64,000 bases of DNA from assembly GCA_013400115.1 (NCBI GenBank), contig VXBP01009446.1, positions 124,001-188,000 of the forward strand, given 5' to 3'. Below are positions 45,686 through 56,401 of this stretch, piece after piece (positions within the stretch are counted from its first letter, which is position 1; each line of letters opens with the position of its first letter). The notes under the pieces were generated by a model. That model saw nothing but the letters and a program-made list of their open reading frames with translations, did not search any database and had not been told where the DNA came from. This DNA comes from Rhinopomastus cyanomelas. Lineage: Eukaryota > Chordata > Aves > Bucerotiformes > Rhinopomastidae. The position numbers were made by a program, and so were the translations under genes.

Positions 45686-46667
45686 GAGATGTTCTTAGCT
45701 TCTAAACAGGACATGATTAGTCTGTGATGAGCTCCAGGAAGAATCAAGCACGCAATCTGCCAGCTAAGACTGTTTGGCTAGCTACGTCTTTCCGAGCAGA
45801 GAGAGGGGTGAGACCTGAAGGTAAGCAAGGAGCAGGCTCAGCTCTCGTACGCAGACACTCGGCATTCCAGCTGTGTTGCACGCTCTCAGACATAGCGCTC
45901 GTGTGCCTTGCCTCACGCAGGATTACAGAGGCATAAATAGTTGGATCGCTGCTGATAGCTGCCTCAAATGCAGGTTAGAGGAGAATGTAATCACGCCGTA
46001 GTCTGTATCCTGCTGGCTCCTCCGGAGGAGGAAGAGCTGAATGGCAGTGAGGAGCCCGTAAACGCTGAAGGCACGGAACGGGAACAATGGGCAATCAGGA
46101 TTTCCGCCGCTTCCATCTGGGGAAGAAAGCCAATTAGGCTGTCAAAGCTTGTGGGAAGGTGAAGGGACGCCAAAGGCACGTTGCTTCCTTCCTGTCCTCA
46201 GGAAATACCCTTCTGTTTGTCTAGCTCGGAGGCTTCGCAAGGTTTTTAGCAAAGAGTTTTGGCTTGTAGCCACCACACACACATCTTCTGTGATGAATTC
46301 GTGTAGACTTGGAGAATATTCCCCTGTTACTTCTGCAAGAGCAGAACCCAGCAGACACATAGAGAAATAGAGCCTGAGGAGAGCGCAATGTCCGTGGGGC
46401 TGGCAGAGGATGCTGCCGTGGGGACATGCAGCCCCCAAAGGCATCTGCACTGACCCTGCTGTTGGGAGGAACCCGAGAGCTGCTCTCAGGATGCAGATCT
46501 CACAGGAAGAGTTTTCCCTCTGAAACAACAAAATGGTCTTGAAAAGCCCAAGAAGCTCTCAGAGTTACCCAGCTGCTAGATAAGAAGGAAATTCCTACGT
46601 ACAAAAAATAGCCAGTGGTTGTTGAACCGTGCGAGAAGTACTGGGGATAATGGGATGGTGGTAGGTA

Positions 46668-47272
46668 TGTGCCCTTGTGGCCAAGAAGGCCAGCAGCATC
46701 CTGGGGTGAGTTAGAAGCGGGGTGGCTGGCAAATCAAGAGAGATTCTACTCCCCGTCTACTCTGCCCTGGTGAGACCACATCTGGAATATTGTGTCCACA
46801 GTTCCAGAAGGACATGGAGCTGCTGGGGAGAGTCCAGCACAGAGTCACAGAGATGATGAAGGGAGGGGAGCATCCCCCTGCTGAGGAAAGGCTGAGGGAG
46901 CTGGGGCTCTTGAGCTGGGAAAAAGGAGGCTGAGGGGTGACCTCATTACTGTTGATAAATATGTGAAGGGTGGGTGTCAGGAGGATGGGGCCAGGCTCTG
47001 CTCAGGGGCACCCAGTGACAGGACAAGGGGCAGTTGGTGTGAGCTGGAACAGAGGAGGTTCCACATTAGACTGAGAAGGACCTTCTTCCCAGTGAGGGTG
47101 CCAGAGCCCTGGCAGGGGCTGCCCAGGGAGGTTGTGGAGTCTCCTTCTCTGGAGATGTTTAAAACCTGCCTGGATATTTTCCTGTGTGACTGGATCTTGG
47201 GGATCCTGCTGTGTCAAGGGGATTGGACTGGGTGATCTTTTGAGGTCCCTAATGTTCCGTGATGCTGTGACT
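46668..47272 (+). mobile_element. CR1 Y-type between imperfect direct repeats
   Basis: From gtatgtgcccttgtggccaa to taatgttccgtgatgctgtg. Frame 46963-47235 is open for 90 codons (GGCQEDGARLCSGAPSDRTR). About 40-bp flanks, 46626-46663 and 47278-47315, resemble each other. Confidence 0.9.
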
Positions 47273-48060
47273 GTAGCTGTCGAACTGTACGAGAGGTGCT
47301 GGGGATAATGGGGTGGGGATTACGCCCCCAGAACAAACAAAATCATCATTTTTAATGGGATTTTAATGGGACGGGCCAACAGTAGAGCCACTCATGTTTC
47401 TGAAAGTCTGGCTGAACCCACTGCACCCCAGACAAACTCAGCTGGAGCTGAGATTTAAACATGACACTCCAGACATCAACTGTTTTAAAAAGGAATGGAA
47501 GGAGGAAACCAGCGAGGAAAAAAGAGATTTTAAATTCCTCCAGACTCCTCAAGCGTGATTTCCCCACAGACAGGGAGGTTTTCATCCAAAAAGAGAAGTC
47601 AGGAGAAAATCCCAGCTGAGTAAAGCCCTGGTTTGGATGTGTGTTTTCACTCTCCATAGTTTTTGAAGAGCTTTTAGTTCATATAAGCAGCTCGTATGGT
47701 TTGTGAGTTATCTGACCGTGAAACTACTGGAGGTTTCTGGGCTTCACGTTCGAAAGCTTTCAGCTTCTGGGGTTTCATAGCTTCTGTAATCTGTCTGTTC
47801 GAGTGGGAAACAGCTCCTGGATCACCATCACCCCCATGAGCTGAGAGGAACAGTGTTCCCATTCTTTGACTGTAGTGTGCTGGCTGTCCCTGCGTGCTCA
47901 GTAATCCCCCAGATGTCGCTGGTCCTGCCAGGACAAGCAGTGATCGATGACCTGGAGGTGCCTACTTCTCTACCAAGTCTATGATGGACAGCACTTAATT
48001 TAAATATCCCAAAACCCCCTAAAAAGTACCCAAACTAAGCAGATTTTTAGACAGTTTGGT

Positions 48061-48846
48061 GTCTGCTGGGTCAATGGGCAGAGGCCAACAGGATGAGGTT
48101 TAACAGGGCCAAGGGCAGAGTCCTACACTTTGGCCACAAGAACCCCCTGCAGCTACAGACTGAGGCATGAGGGGCTGAAGAGCAGCTGGGCAGAGAGGGA
48201 CCTGGCAGTGATGGGTGACAACAGGAGCCAGCAGGGTGCCCAAGTGGCCCTGAAGGCCAATGGCATCCTGGTTTGTGTCAACAGTAGTGTGGCCAGCAGG
48301 ACTAGGGATGTCATTTCTCCCCCTGTACTGGGCACTAGGGAGGACTCTGCCTGAGTACTGGGGGCAGTGCTGGGCCCCTCACTTCAAGAGAGAGATGGAG
48401 GGGCTGGAGTGGGTCCGGAGGAGCAACAAGGCTGGGGAAGGAAACTGGAGGGAGAGGCTGAGGGAGCTGGGGGTGTTTAGCCTGGAGGAGACCCGGGGGA
48501 TCTTCTTGCTCTCTACAACTCCCTGAAGGGAGGTTGTAGTCTGGTGGGGGTCAGGCTCTTCTCCCAGACAACTAGCCCCAGGATGAGACGGCAGGGTCTG
48601 AAGCTGCCAGGGAAGGGTTAGGTTGGATGTCAGGAAGCCCTTCCTCATGGAAAGGGTGATCAGAGCCTGGACTGGACTGCCCAGGGCAGTGGTGGAGACC
48701 CCATCCCTGGAGGTGTTGAAGGGCAGCCTGGCTGTGGCCCTTAGTGCCCTGGTCTGGTGGATGTGGTGATGTTAGGTCCTGGTCTGGTCTGGTCTGGGTG
48801 AGCTCAGAGGGCTTCTCCAGCCTCAGTAATCCTGTGCTTCTGTGAC
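48061..48846 (+). mobile_element. CR1, other type, longest copy of its kind
   Basis: About 785 bp from ctgctgggtcaatgggcaga to cagtaatcctgtgcttctgt. It reaches further 5' than most, into the region encoding FNRAKGRVLHFGHKN-like residues, with frame disruptions. Confidence 0.87.
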
Positions 48847-49444
48847 TTGAAGAAGCGTCTCACGGGCCTTGATGTGATGTGCGCGTTTGAATCCATCCTT
48901 CCTGCACTGTTTGCCGCACAGCATTCACCGAACCGGCTCCAGTGCCAACGTCTCTTTCCCTCTTCATTCTTCTCCGCTTTCCTCGGTCCGTCTCGCCCCC
49001 TCCCAGCTGAGCTCACGGGTGACACTCTCTCTGATAACGCAGTTCCTCTCCCTCACAACCCAAAGGCCAGACACAAAATTGCATTATCACTTCCAATTCA
49101 AGCAACTCCGGGCTTCAATTCCAGGCGCCAAACGTCGCAGAGCAATATGCACTCGCTCCGGACAGATCTGTCTGGCTCTGCGAAAGGATTCAGTGCCTGC
49201 TGGAGGAGCTTCTGGCTGTGGCCATGTTTTAGACGCCGTGCTATGGGGTGTATGTTCAGGTTACTGAAAGGCTTTGGCTGGAATCAGCCGTATTTGACTG
49301 ATGAAGTGTCTGTGTGAGAACCCCCCTTCCCCTGCTGCAGTGTGTAAAACCAGTAATGCTACTGCTTTAACCTCCCTCGGAGATGTGAACCTTCCTTGCT
49401 TTGGGTCAGACTCGTGATTTTAATGCCATCTTGATAGACTGTAT

Positions 49445-49531
49445 AGAACCATAGAATCATTAGGGATTGGAAGGGACCTCGGAAGATCATCTACTCCAAA
49501 CCCCTGGCCACAGCAGGATCCCCTAGACCAA
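49445..49531 (-). mobile_element. CR1 Y-type terminal fragment
   Basis: agaaccatagaatcattagg to acagcaggatcccctagacc. Confidence 0.85.
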
Positions 49532-49814
49532 GGTAACGGTATTTCTTGGGGTTTGTGTAGTGCTTCTCATCCACGGGCAATTATTGTCTGCGGTTACTAA
49601 CACTTCCCCATTTTAAAGGTGGGGAACTGATGGGGAAAGAGGTGAGTTGCCTGGCCAAGGCTGCCCAGGGGTGGATGGAGACACGAGTTTCTGGAGCCCA
49701 GCCCCTATTCTGTGTGTTTCCCCATCCTTTCAAGGTAAAGAATGAGTAATCCTCTGAGAAAAATACCTAAGGATCACTTCGCTCTTTAGAAAAGCAGTCG
49801 ATGGATTATCGTGT

Positions 49815-50275
49815 TCGTTCCAATTGTGGGCCCCTCAGTTCCAGAAGGATACAGAGCGGCTGGAGAGAGTCCAGTGCAGAGCCACAAAGATGATGAAAGG
49901 AGTGGAGCATCTCCCTGATGAGGAAAGGCTGAGGGAACTGGATCTCTTGAGCTTGGAGAAAAGGAGACTGAGGGGTGACCTCATTAATGTTGATAAATGC
50001 GTGAAGGGTGGGTGTCAGGAGGATGGAGCCAGAGTTTCCTCAGTGTTGTCCAATGATAGGGGCAATGGGTGTGAGCTGGAGCAGAGGAGGTTCCACATCA
50101 GTGTGAGTGAGGCTGCCCAGGGGGGTTGTGGAGTCTCCTTCTCTGGAGACATTTAAAACCCACCTGGATTTGTTCCTGTGTGACTAGATCTAGGGGATCC
50201 TGCTATTGTGGGGAACTGGACTGGCTGATCTTTCGAGGTCCCTTCCAATCCCTCATGTTCTGTGATTCTGTGATC
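49815..50275 (+). mobile_element. CR1 Y-type
   Basis: Frame 49824-50156 (110 codons) shows TERLERVQCRATKMMKGVEH. A deletion after cacatcagtgtgag removes the NFFPVRVTEPW segment. The tail is catgttctgtgattctgtga. Confidence 0.9.
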
Positions 50276-50577
50276 TGCAACTTGTTAAAACAGGCTAAAA
50301 GCAAAGTTTTCATCCACTACATTTTTGTCCAGCTTTTGTTTGTTTGCCTGCTTCAGGCCTGGGAATTGGTTACACAAAGCCCTGAAAATGTAGAATGTGT
50401 AAGAAAAATAATGAGAAATGCCCTTTCTCTCTAGGGATGACCTTCCAGTATCACGAGTGGTGAGAAGCAATGCACTGAGTCACTGCTCTGCCTCCACCAT
50501 GAGTATCACGAGAACAGCAGAACATGGTTAGAAGGCTCCAGCTCTGTTATTTATTCACCTAAACCTCATGGGGATCC

Positions 50578-50962
50578 TATGGAACCATAGAGCCATAGCT
50601 CTAGAAGGGACATCCAAGGTCATCTAGTCCAACCGCACTACGACAAGCAGGGACACCTCTCACCAGAACAGACTGCCCAGAGCCCCAACCAGGCTGACCT
50701 TGGATGGTTCCAGGGATGGGGCCTCCACCACCTCTCTGGGCAGCCTGTTCCAGGGATGCCCCATGCTCAGATTCAAAAACTTTTTCCTCATGTCCAGCCT
50801 CAGTCTCCCCTTTTCCAACTTCAAACCATGACCCCTCGTCCTAAAGTTCCCTGCTCTCGTGAACAGTCTTCCCCAGCCTTCTGACAGCCCCTTTCAGGGA
50901 TTGGATGATCGTGATAATATTCCCCAGGAGCTTTCTCCTCTTTAGGTTGAACCACCCCAGAC
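50578..50962 (-). mobile_element. CR1, other type
   Basis: From atggaaccatagagccatag to ctttaggttgaaccacccca. Confidence 0.85.
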
Positions 50963-50990
50963 ACTTTGGTTTTGAAGCTGTTGCGTTAAT

Positions 50991-51121
50991 CACAGAACAT
51001 TAGGGATTGGAAGGGACCTCAAAAGATCATCCAGTCCAATCCCCCAGCCACAGCAGGATCCCCTAGACCGTGTCGCACAGGAACAGTCCAGGTGGGTTTT
51101 AAACATCTCCAGAGAAGGAGA
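50991..51121 (-). mobile_element. CR1 Y-type 3' end
   Basis: tcacagaacattagggattg to aaacatctccagagaaggag. Confidence 0.88.
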
Positions 51122-51886
51122 GTAATTAATCACAGAACGAGGGTCCTGTAGGTTGTAAGGCAGCTCTTGAGTAGTGCACAGGCTCTTGTGGCTCTGTGGG
51201 CAGACAGACATGACGTGAAGCGCGTGGTGTGGGATCGTGACAGCCCTCTACACTCTAATTAATTTCTTACAAACCAAAAACATCTACGTTCCTCTTCCAG
51301 TGGTAATAGAGCTTTTTATGGTTATTGTGTAGAAATGAGTAGGGCTTTGAGCTCCATTAAAACCAAATGCTTAATTGCTCTCATGGATATCAGATTTATT
51401 GATTTACTTAACTCTCCCCGTACGGTGCAGCAGGGCAGTGTAGAACGGTCTCACTGAACGCTGTCCTCGCCAACATTTCCTTCAGCATCACAATTTCGCA
51501 GGCAAGTATGCGTTGATGGTTTATGTTGGCAGAGCCTTTGCTTCTGCTGACAGGCTGGAAAAGAAAAATCCCATTTATTTTTTAAGATTTCCTAAAGCCT
51601 GTTGATTTATGAAATATGACTGGTCCTGCGCTAGGTTTATTTTGTTATTTCTTTGTAAGGGAGGAAAAAAAAGTCATCACACTGGAGTTTATCGATATTT
51701 TAAACAGCGGATTCGTTCCATCACATTGCATTTCCCTTCTTGAGGGATTCCTGGCAAGTTAAACAGCAATTAAGGACAAAATAATTACTCAGATTATGAG
51801 TTAATTTCTTTTTCTTTGAGATGCAGAGAACTCTCCCATTGTAGGCCACCTCAATGCTCCTTCCCTGTGCATCCCTATGGGGTAAA

Positions 51887-52061
51887 ATCACAGAACGTTA
51901 GGGATTGGAAGGGACCTCAAAAGATCATCCAGTCTAATCCCCCTGCCACAGCAGGATCACCTAGACCAAGTCACACAGGAACATGTCCAGGTGAGTTTTA
52001 AACGTCTCTAGAGAAGGAGACTCCACGACCCCCCTGGGCAGCCCCTTCCAGTGCTCTGTCA
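51887..52061 (-). mobile_element. CR1 Y-type 3' end
   Basis: aatcacagaacgttagggat to cccttccagtgctctgtcaa; little diverged. Confidence 0.9.
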
Positions 52062-52465
52062 AACAGGATTGGTGCAGGAATTACAGAGGCTTTTCTAAAA
52101 CACCTGGCAAGTTGTGGAAGGAAAAAGTCATTAGTTCTGGATTTATTTTATTTGTATTAAATTCTTAGTTCTGAATGACTGGTGGGTGTTGTTCAACTAA
52201 TCCCACCACATAAAATAAACCCAGTAAGAAACCAGTAGGTCTTGACATTTTTAAGGTGCTGTGCTTGGCACTGACCAACGTGAGGAAAATGCAGTGGTAA
52301 GGAAAGCAAATCAGTTGAAAGCAGAGACGTGGCCAAGAAAAGTTGTATTTGATATTCATTATCTTGTTACAGGTGATCACAAGCCAAGTGGCAAGAGACT
52401 TGCAAGGAGGCAGACTGTAGTTATTGCTGTAGGCAGCACTCAAAGGAGGAGAGGGTATTTTTGAA

Positions 52466-53021
52466 GAATCACAGAGGATGAGGGATGGGAAGGGCCCTCG
52501 AAAGATCCTCCAGTCCAATCCCCCTGTCACAGCAGGATCCCCTAGATCCAGTCACGCAGGAACATGGCCAGGTGGATTTTAAGTGTCTCCAGAGAAGGAG
52601 ACTCCACAACCTCCCTGGGCAGCCACTTTCAGTGCTCCATTACCCTCATCATGAAGAAGTTCCTTCTCAGATTGGTGTGGAACCTCCTCTTTGCCAGCTC
52701 ACACCCATTGCCCCTTGTTCTATCATTAGATGCCCCTGAGCAGAGCCTGGCTCCATCTTCCTGACACCCACCCTTCACATATTTATCACATTAATGTGGT
52801 CACCCCTCAGTTTCCTTTTCTCCAAGCTCAAGAGCACCAGCTCCCTCAGCTTTTATTCAGCAGGAAGATGCTCCACTCCCTCCATCATCTTTGTGGCTCT
52901 GTGCTGGACTCTGTCCAGCAGTTCTGTGTCCTTCTGGAACTGAAGGAACAGAACTGGACACCGTATTCCAGATGTGGTCTGATCAGGTAGATGTTCCACT
53001 CCCTTCAACATCTTTATGCCA
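52466..53021 (-). mobile_element. CR1 Y-type, long
   Basis: From gaatcacagaggatgaggga to cagatgtggtctgatcaggt; then a repeated scrap tccactcccttcaacatctt before the next, opposed CR1. Confidence 0.88.
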
Positions 53022-53049
53022 AAGCTGTGGGTTTGTTCTGACCATGGGA

Positions 53050-53120
53050 TTGGCAGGGGGGTTGCACTGGATGATCTTTTGAGGTCCCTTCCAATCCCTA
53101 ATGTTCTGTGATTGTGTGAT
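53050..53120 (+). mobile_element. CR1 Y-type terminal fragment
   Basis: gcaggggggttgcactggat to atgttctgtgattgtgtgat, opposed to the preceding CR1. Confidence 0.82.
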
Positions 53121-53871
53121 GGGATTGCTCGGTATGCAAAGGTGGGCCTGCCGGTAAAGAGAGGGCAGTCTCAGCGGCAAGGTGAGTAGGCTGCCCCTGC
53201 TCTGCTGTGCTCAGGAGGAAATTAAATTCACCACTCCAGTGTCGCATCATTTGTCCACATCCTATGCAGCTAAAAAAATAAGAGAGGTAAAGAAATGGTT
53301 GTGTTTTGTAGTGATTTTAGACAGGAGCTGGGTGTGTTAGAGCTTTATGGGAAGCCTGGCATTGCTGTGGCAGGTTTTGGCTATGAACTCTTGACTAGAA
53401 GATGTTGGCTTTCTTAAAAATCAATCAGAAAAATCCCCACAGATTTACCCAGTGAAACAATGCTCCTAACTCTCCCCCTTTCTAGTGTAAACAATGACAG
53501 AAAATAATTGAAGCCTCTGTTTTTTTAAAGGGAATGCTCTGAGCGAGAGGAAGTTTAGCATTAAAAATAAAACCCTTCACACTTTTAGGGGGGTTTGGTG
53601 TTGTCAGTGAAGGAGATGATGGTCAAGCTGGCCCATTTCAAAGTGACTAATGCACTTCTGCTTCCATTGCGGCTTCCAGCTGCCTCCAAAATTAAATGAT
53701 TAATTGCACAAGGGAGAGACAACAACCCCAGTTTGATTGTGCTGATTACGGAGGCGCTGATGACTGGGGTAAAGGCAATATGTTGTCCTAGTCTCCTAAA
53801 TTCTTCAAGGAATAAAGCAGGTCTGCAAATAATTTACAACTGTGGGTTGTAATAATATGTAAGGTTATAAT

Positions 53872-53907
53872 ATGAGAAAGTTCTTCACTGAGAGAGTCAT
53901 TGGCCAC
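53872..53907 (+). mobile_element. CR1 scrap cut by an N
   Basis: gagaaagttcttcactgaga is the ORF2-end block of the other-type CR1; the rest is missing at the contig join. Confidence 0.6.
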
Positions 53908-53908
53908 N
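53908..53908. other. Single N, left edge of redundant block
   Basis: CR1 sequence stops at the N. The next base begins an 810-bp block that recurs at 55467, where its left neighbour is a quite different poly-T/pyrimidine tract. Confidence 0.85.
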
Positions 53909-54718
53909 TCTTTTTGGTTTCTTATTTTAGCTTTCCACAGAAGAACCATTTAGAGACACCTGTCAGCCTCACAACCCTACACCTGTAGAATCACAGGACC
54001 ATTTCGCTTGTAGCACTTTCCTTTTGTTGCTCTACGGGCAGAAATAAAATGAGCAGACATTTCCTGAACACCAGAAGGACACAAGTAAAACACAGCCAGC
54101 TCTCGCCTGAAGATGACTGCTGTGTAGTAGCACAGAGCTGTTTAGAGGAGGGAGCGAGGGGGAATGCCTTGGCCAATTAAAAGTTGCACGGAGTTACGAG
54201 TAGGTAGACTCTAATTATTGCTGCTGAACCTTTGCCCTTGCTTTAGGGATTGACTCCTTCGTAATGTAAAGACTGAGAAGAAATTAGTCATGCAGTGCAG
54301 TGCTCAGTGTGAACGCTCACAACACCCCATAAGCAAATGCTTATTCCCAGTTTGGGAAAGAGAAATGGGTTCTAAACAGAGTTTTTCTCTGGTCACACAA
54401 TTATCCAACGAAAGTCCGTGTTCAGGAACTTTCTAGAACCGTCCTGTGAGGTTGGCAGAGTGGCCTCAGGGTGTAAGTTGTGGGTTTGCCACAGAACACT
54501 CAATTCCTTTCTCTTGCAGGACTTTCACCCTCGTGCTGTCTCTCAAACCCCTTCCTGCCTTCGGCGTGGCAGTCCTAGTGTACAGCACAGCACTCCCCTG
54601 CAGTTTCAGTTACAGCCGCTGATTGCAGTGGTTCTGTTGGGGCAACAACCCCAGGTACCAGTACAGGTTGGGCACTGACCCATTGGAGAGTAGGAGAAAG
54701 GGACCTGGGGGTCCTGGT
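53909..54718 (+). repeat. 810-bp N-bounded block, copy A
   Basis: All of this block recurs at 55467-56276 with an offset of 1558 bp. Differences noticed are at 54214 (A/C), 54266 (G/T) and 54314 (C/T). It is bounded on both sides by single Ns, so it looks like a short redundant contig, probably the alternative allele of copy B, placed in the wrong gap. It contains unique intron sequence and the 5' part of a CR1 at 54640-54718. No exon is affected. Confidence 0.94.
54640..54718 (+). mobile_element. CR1 5' part in redundant block
   Basis: gcaacaaccccaggtaccag to acctgggggtcctggt; the same as the start of 56198-56401. Confidence 0.8.
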
Positions 54719-54719
54719 N
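54719..54719. other. Single N, right edge of redundant block
   Basis: The base lies between …gggggtcctggt and an AT-rich microsatellite. In the second copy the CR1 continues normally past this point at 56277. Confidence 0.85.
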
Positions 54720-54775
54720 TGTATATATTATATATGTGATATATATAGTACATATATAATATGTAATAATAAATG
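54720..54775. repeat. AT-rich microsatellite
   Basis: An imperfect TATA/TA array (gtatatattatatatgtgat, acatatataatatgtaataa) directly after the N at 54719; a likely cause of the assembly break. Confidence 0.88.
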
Positions 54776-55049
54776 TAGGGTTACTCAAAGCATGGGGCGA
54801 CCTGCTTGGAGGTCTCTCCTGTGCCGTGCACGCCGGAGAGTGTCCTGGCTGGAGCTGCGTGGGGCGCTGTGATAAATCAATCTGGCTTTTCCAACTGCCA
54901 TCAATCACACACAGCGTGCGTGTGCCAGGGGTACTTCATGGCTCTCATCTCTTTCGGAGTTACAAATGAGTTACCAGAGCCTTTACCTTTGGACTTGTAG
55001 CTGCCCTGGTTAGCAGTGAGATGGTGGTCGTCTCGCTGCGCGGGTCCAG

Positions 55050-55432
55050 ATGAGAGCAGCATGACTGGGGAAGGGACTGGAGGGAAAGGTTGATGGGAAG
55101 AGGCTGAGGGAGCTGGGGGTGTTTATGCTGGAGGAGACTCAGGGGGACCTTCTCCTTCTCTACAACTGCATGAAGGGAGGTCGTATTCAGGCTCTTCTCC
55201 CAGGCAACCAGCGCTAGGACAAGAGGACAGGGCCTGAAGCTTCACCAGAGGAGGGTTAGGTTGGATGTGAGGAAGCCCTTCCTCATGGAAAGGGTGATTG
55301 GAGCCTGGGCTGGACTGCCCAGGGCAGTGGTGGAGTCCCCATCCCTGGAGGTGTTGAGGGACAGCCTGGCTGTGGCCCTTGGTGCCCTGGTGTGGCAGAT
55401 GTGCTGATGTTAGGTTCTGAGCTGGGCTGGAT
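55050..55432 (+). mobile_element. CR1, other type, ending at poly-T
   Basis: From cagatgagagcagcatgact to ggttctgagctgggctggat. The usual gctcagagggcttttccagc end is replaced by a 13-T run. Confidence 0.8.
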
Positions 55433-55466
55433 TTTTTTTTTTCCTATTTCATTTCTTCTTGTTGTT

Positions 55467-56276
55467 TCTTTTTGGTTTCTTATTTTAGCTTTCCACAGAA
55501 GAACCATTTAGAGACACCTGTCAGCCTCACAACCCTACACCTGTAGAATCACAGGACCATTTCGCTTGTAGCACTTTCCTTTTGTTGCTCTACGGGCAGA
55601 AATAAAATGAGCAGACATTTCCTGAACACCAGAAGGACACAAGTAAAACACAGCCAGCTCTCGCCTGAAGATGACTGCTGTGTAGTAGCACAGAGCTGTT
55701 TAGAGGAGGGAGCGAGGGGGAATGCCTTGGCCAATTAAAAGTTGCACGGAGTTACGAGTAGGTAGACTCTACTTATTGCTGCTGAACCTTTGCCCTTGCT
55801 TTAGGGATTGACTCCTTCGTAATTTAAAGACTGAGAAGAAATTAGTCATGCAGTGCAGTGCTCAGTGTGAATGCTCACAACACCCCATAAGCAAATGCTT
55901 ATTCCCAGTTTGGGAAAGAGAAATGGGTTCTAAACAGAGTTTTTCTCTGGTCACACAATTATCCAACGAAAGTCCGTGTTCAGGAACTTTCTAGAACCGT
56001 CCTGTGAGGTTGGCAGAGTGGCCTCAGGGTGTAAGTTGTGGGTTTGCCACAGAACACTCAATTCCTTTCTCTTGCAGGACTTTCACCCTCGTGCTGTCTC
56101 TCAAACCCCTTCCTGCCTTCGGCGTGGCAGTCCTAGTGTACAGCACAGCACTCCCCTGCAGTTTCAGTTACAGCCGCTGATTGCAGTGGTTCTGTTGGGG
56201 CAACAACCCCAGGTACCAGTACAGGTTGGGCACTGACCCATTGGAGAGTAGGAGAAAGGGACCTGGGGGTCCTGGT
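55467..56276 (+). repeat. 810-bp block, copy B
   Basis: This is the copy with continuous flanks: a poly-T/pyrimidine tract to the left and uninterrupted CR1 to the right. It is therefore the more credible genomic position of the pair. Confidence 0.94.
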
Positions 56277-56401
56277 GGCCAGCAGGATGGCCAGCAATGG
56301 GCCCCTGTGGCCAAGAGGGCCAACAGCATCCTGGGGTGGGTGAGAAGCCCCAACTCCCTCAGTGTGGCCTCATAGTTGAGGTGCTCCAGCCCTCTGATGA
56401 T
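56198..56401. mobile_element. CR1 with internal inversion
   Basis: 56198-56348 is sense CR1 (caacaaccccaggtaccagt to cctggggtgggtgagaagcc). 56349-56401 is antisense (caactccctcagtgtggcct to ccagccctctgatgat). The LTR-like element follows at once. Confidence 0.72.

Noticed and set aside
48847..49317. 156-codon open frame on the + strand after a CR1 tail
   Set aside because: No family similarity, no splice-compatible borders in register with ADAM12; taken as chance.
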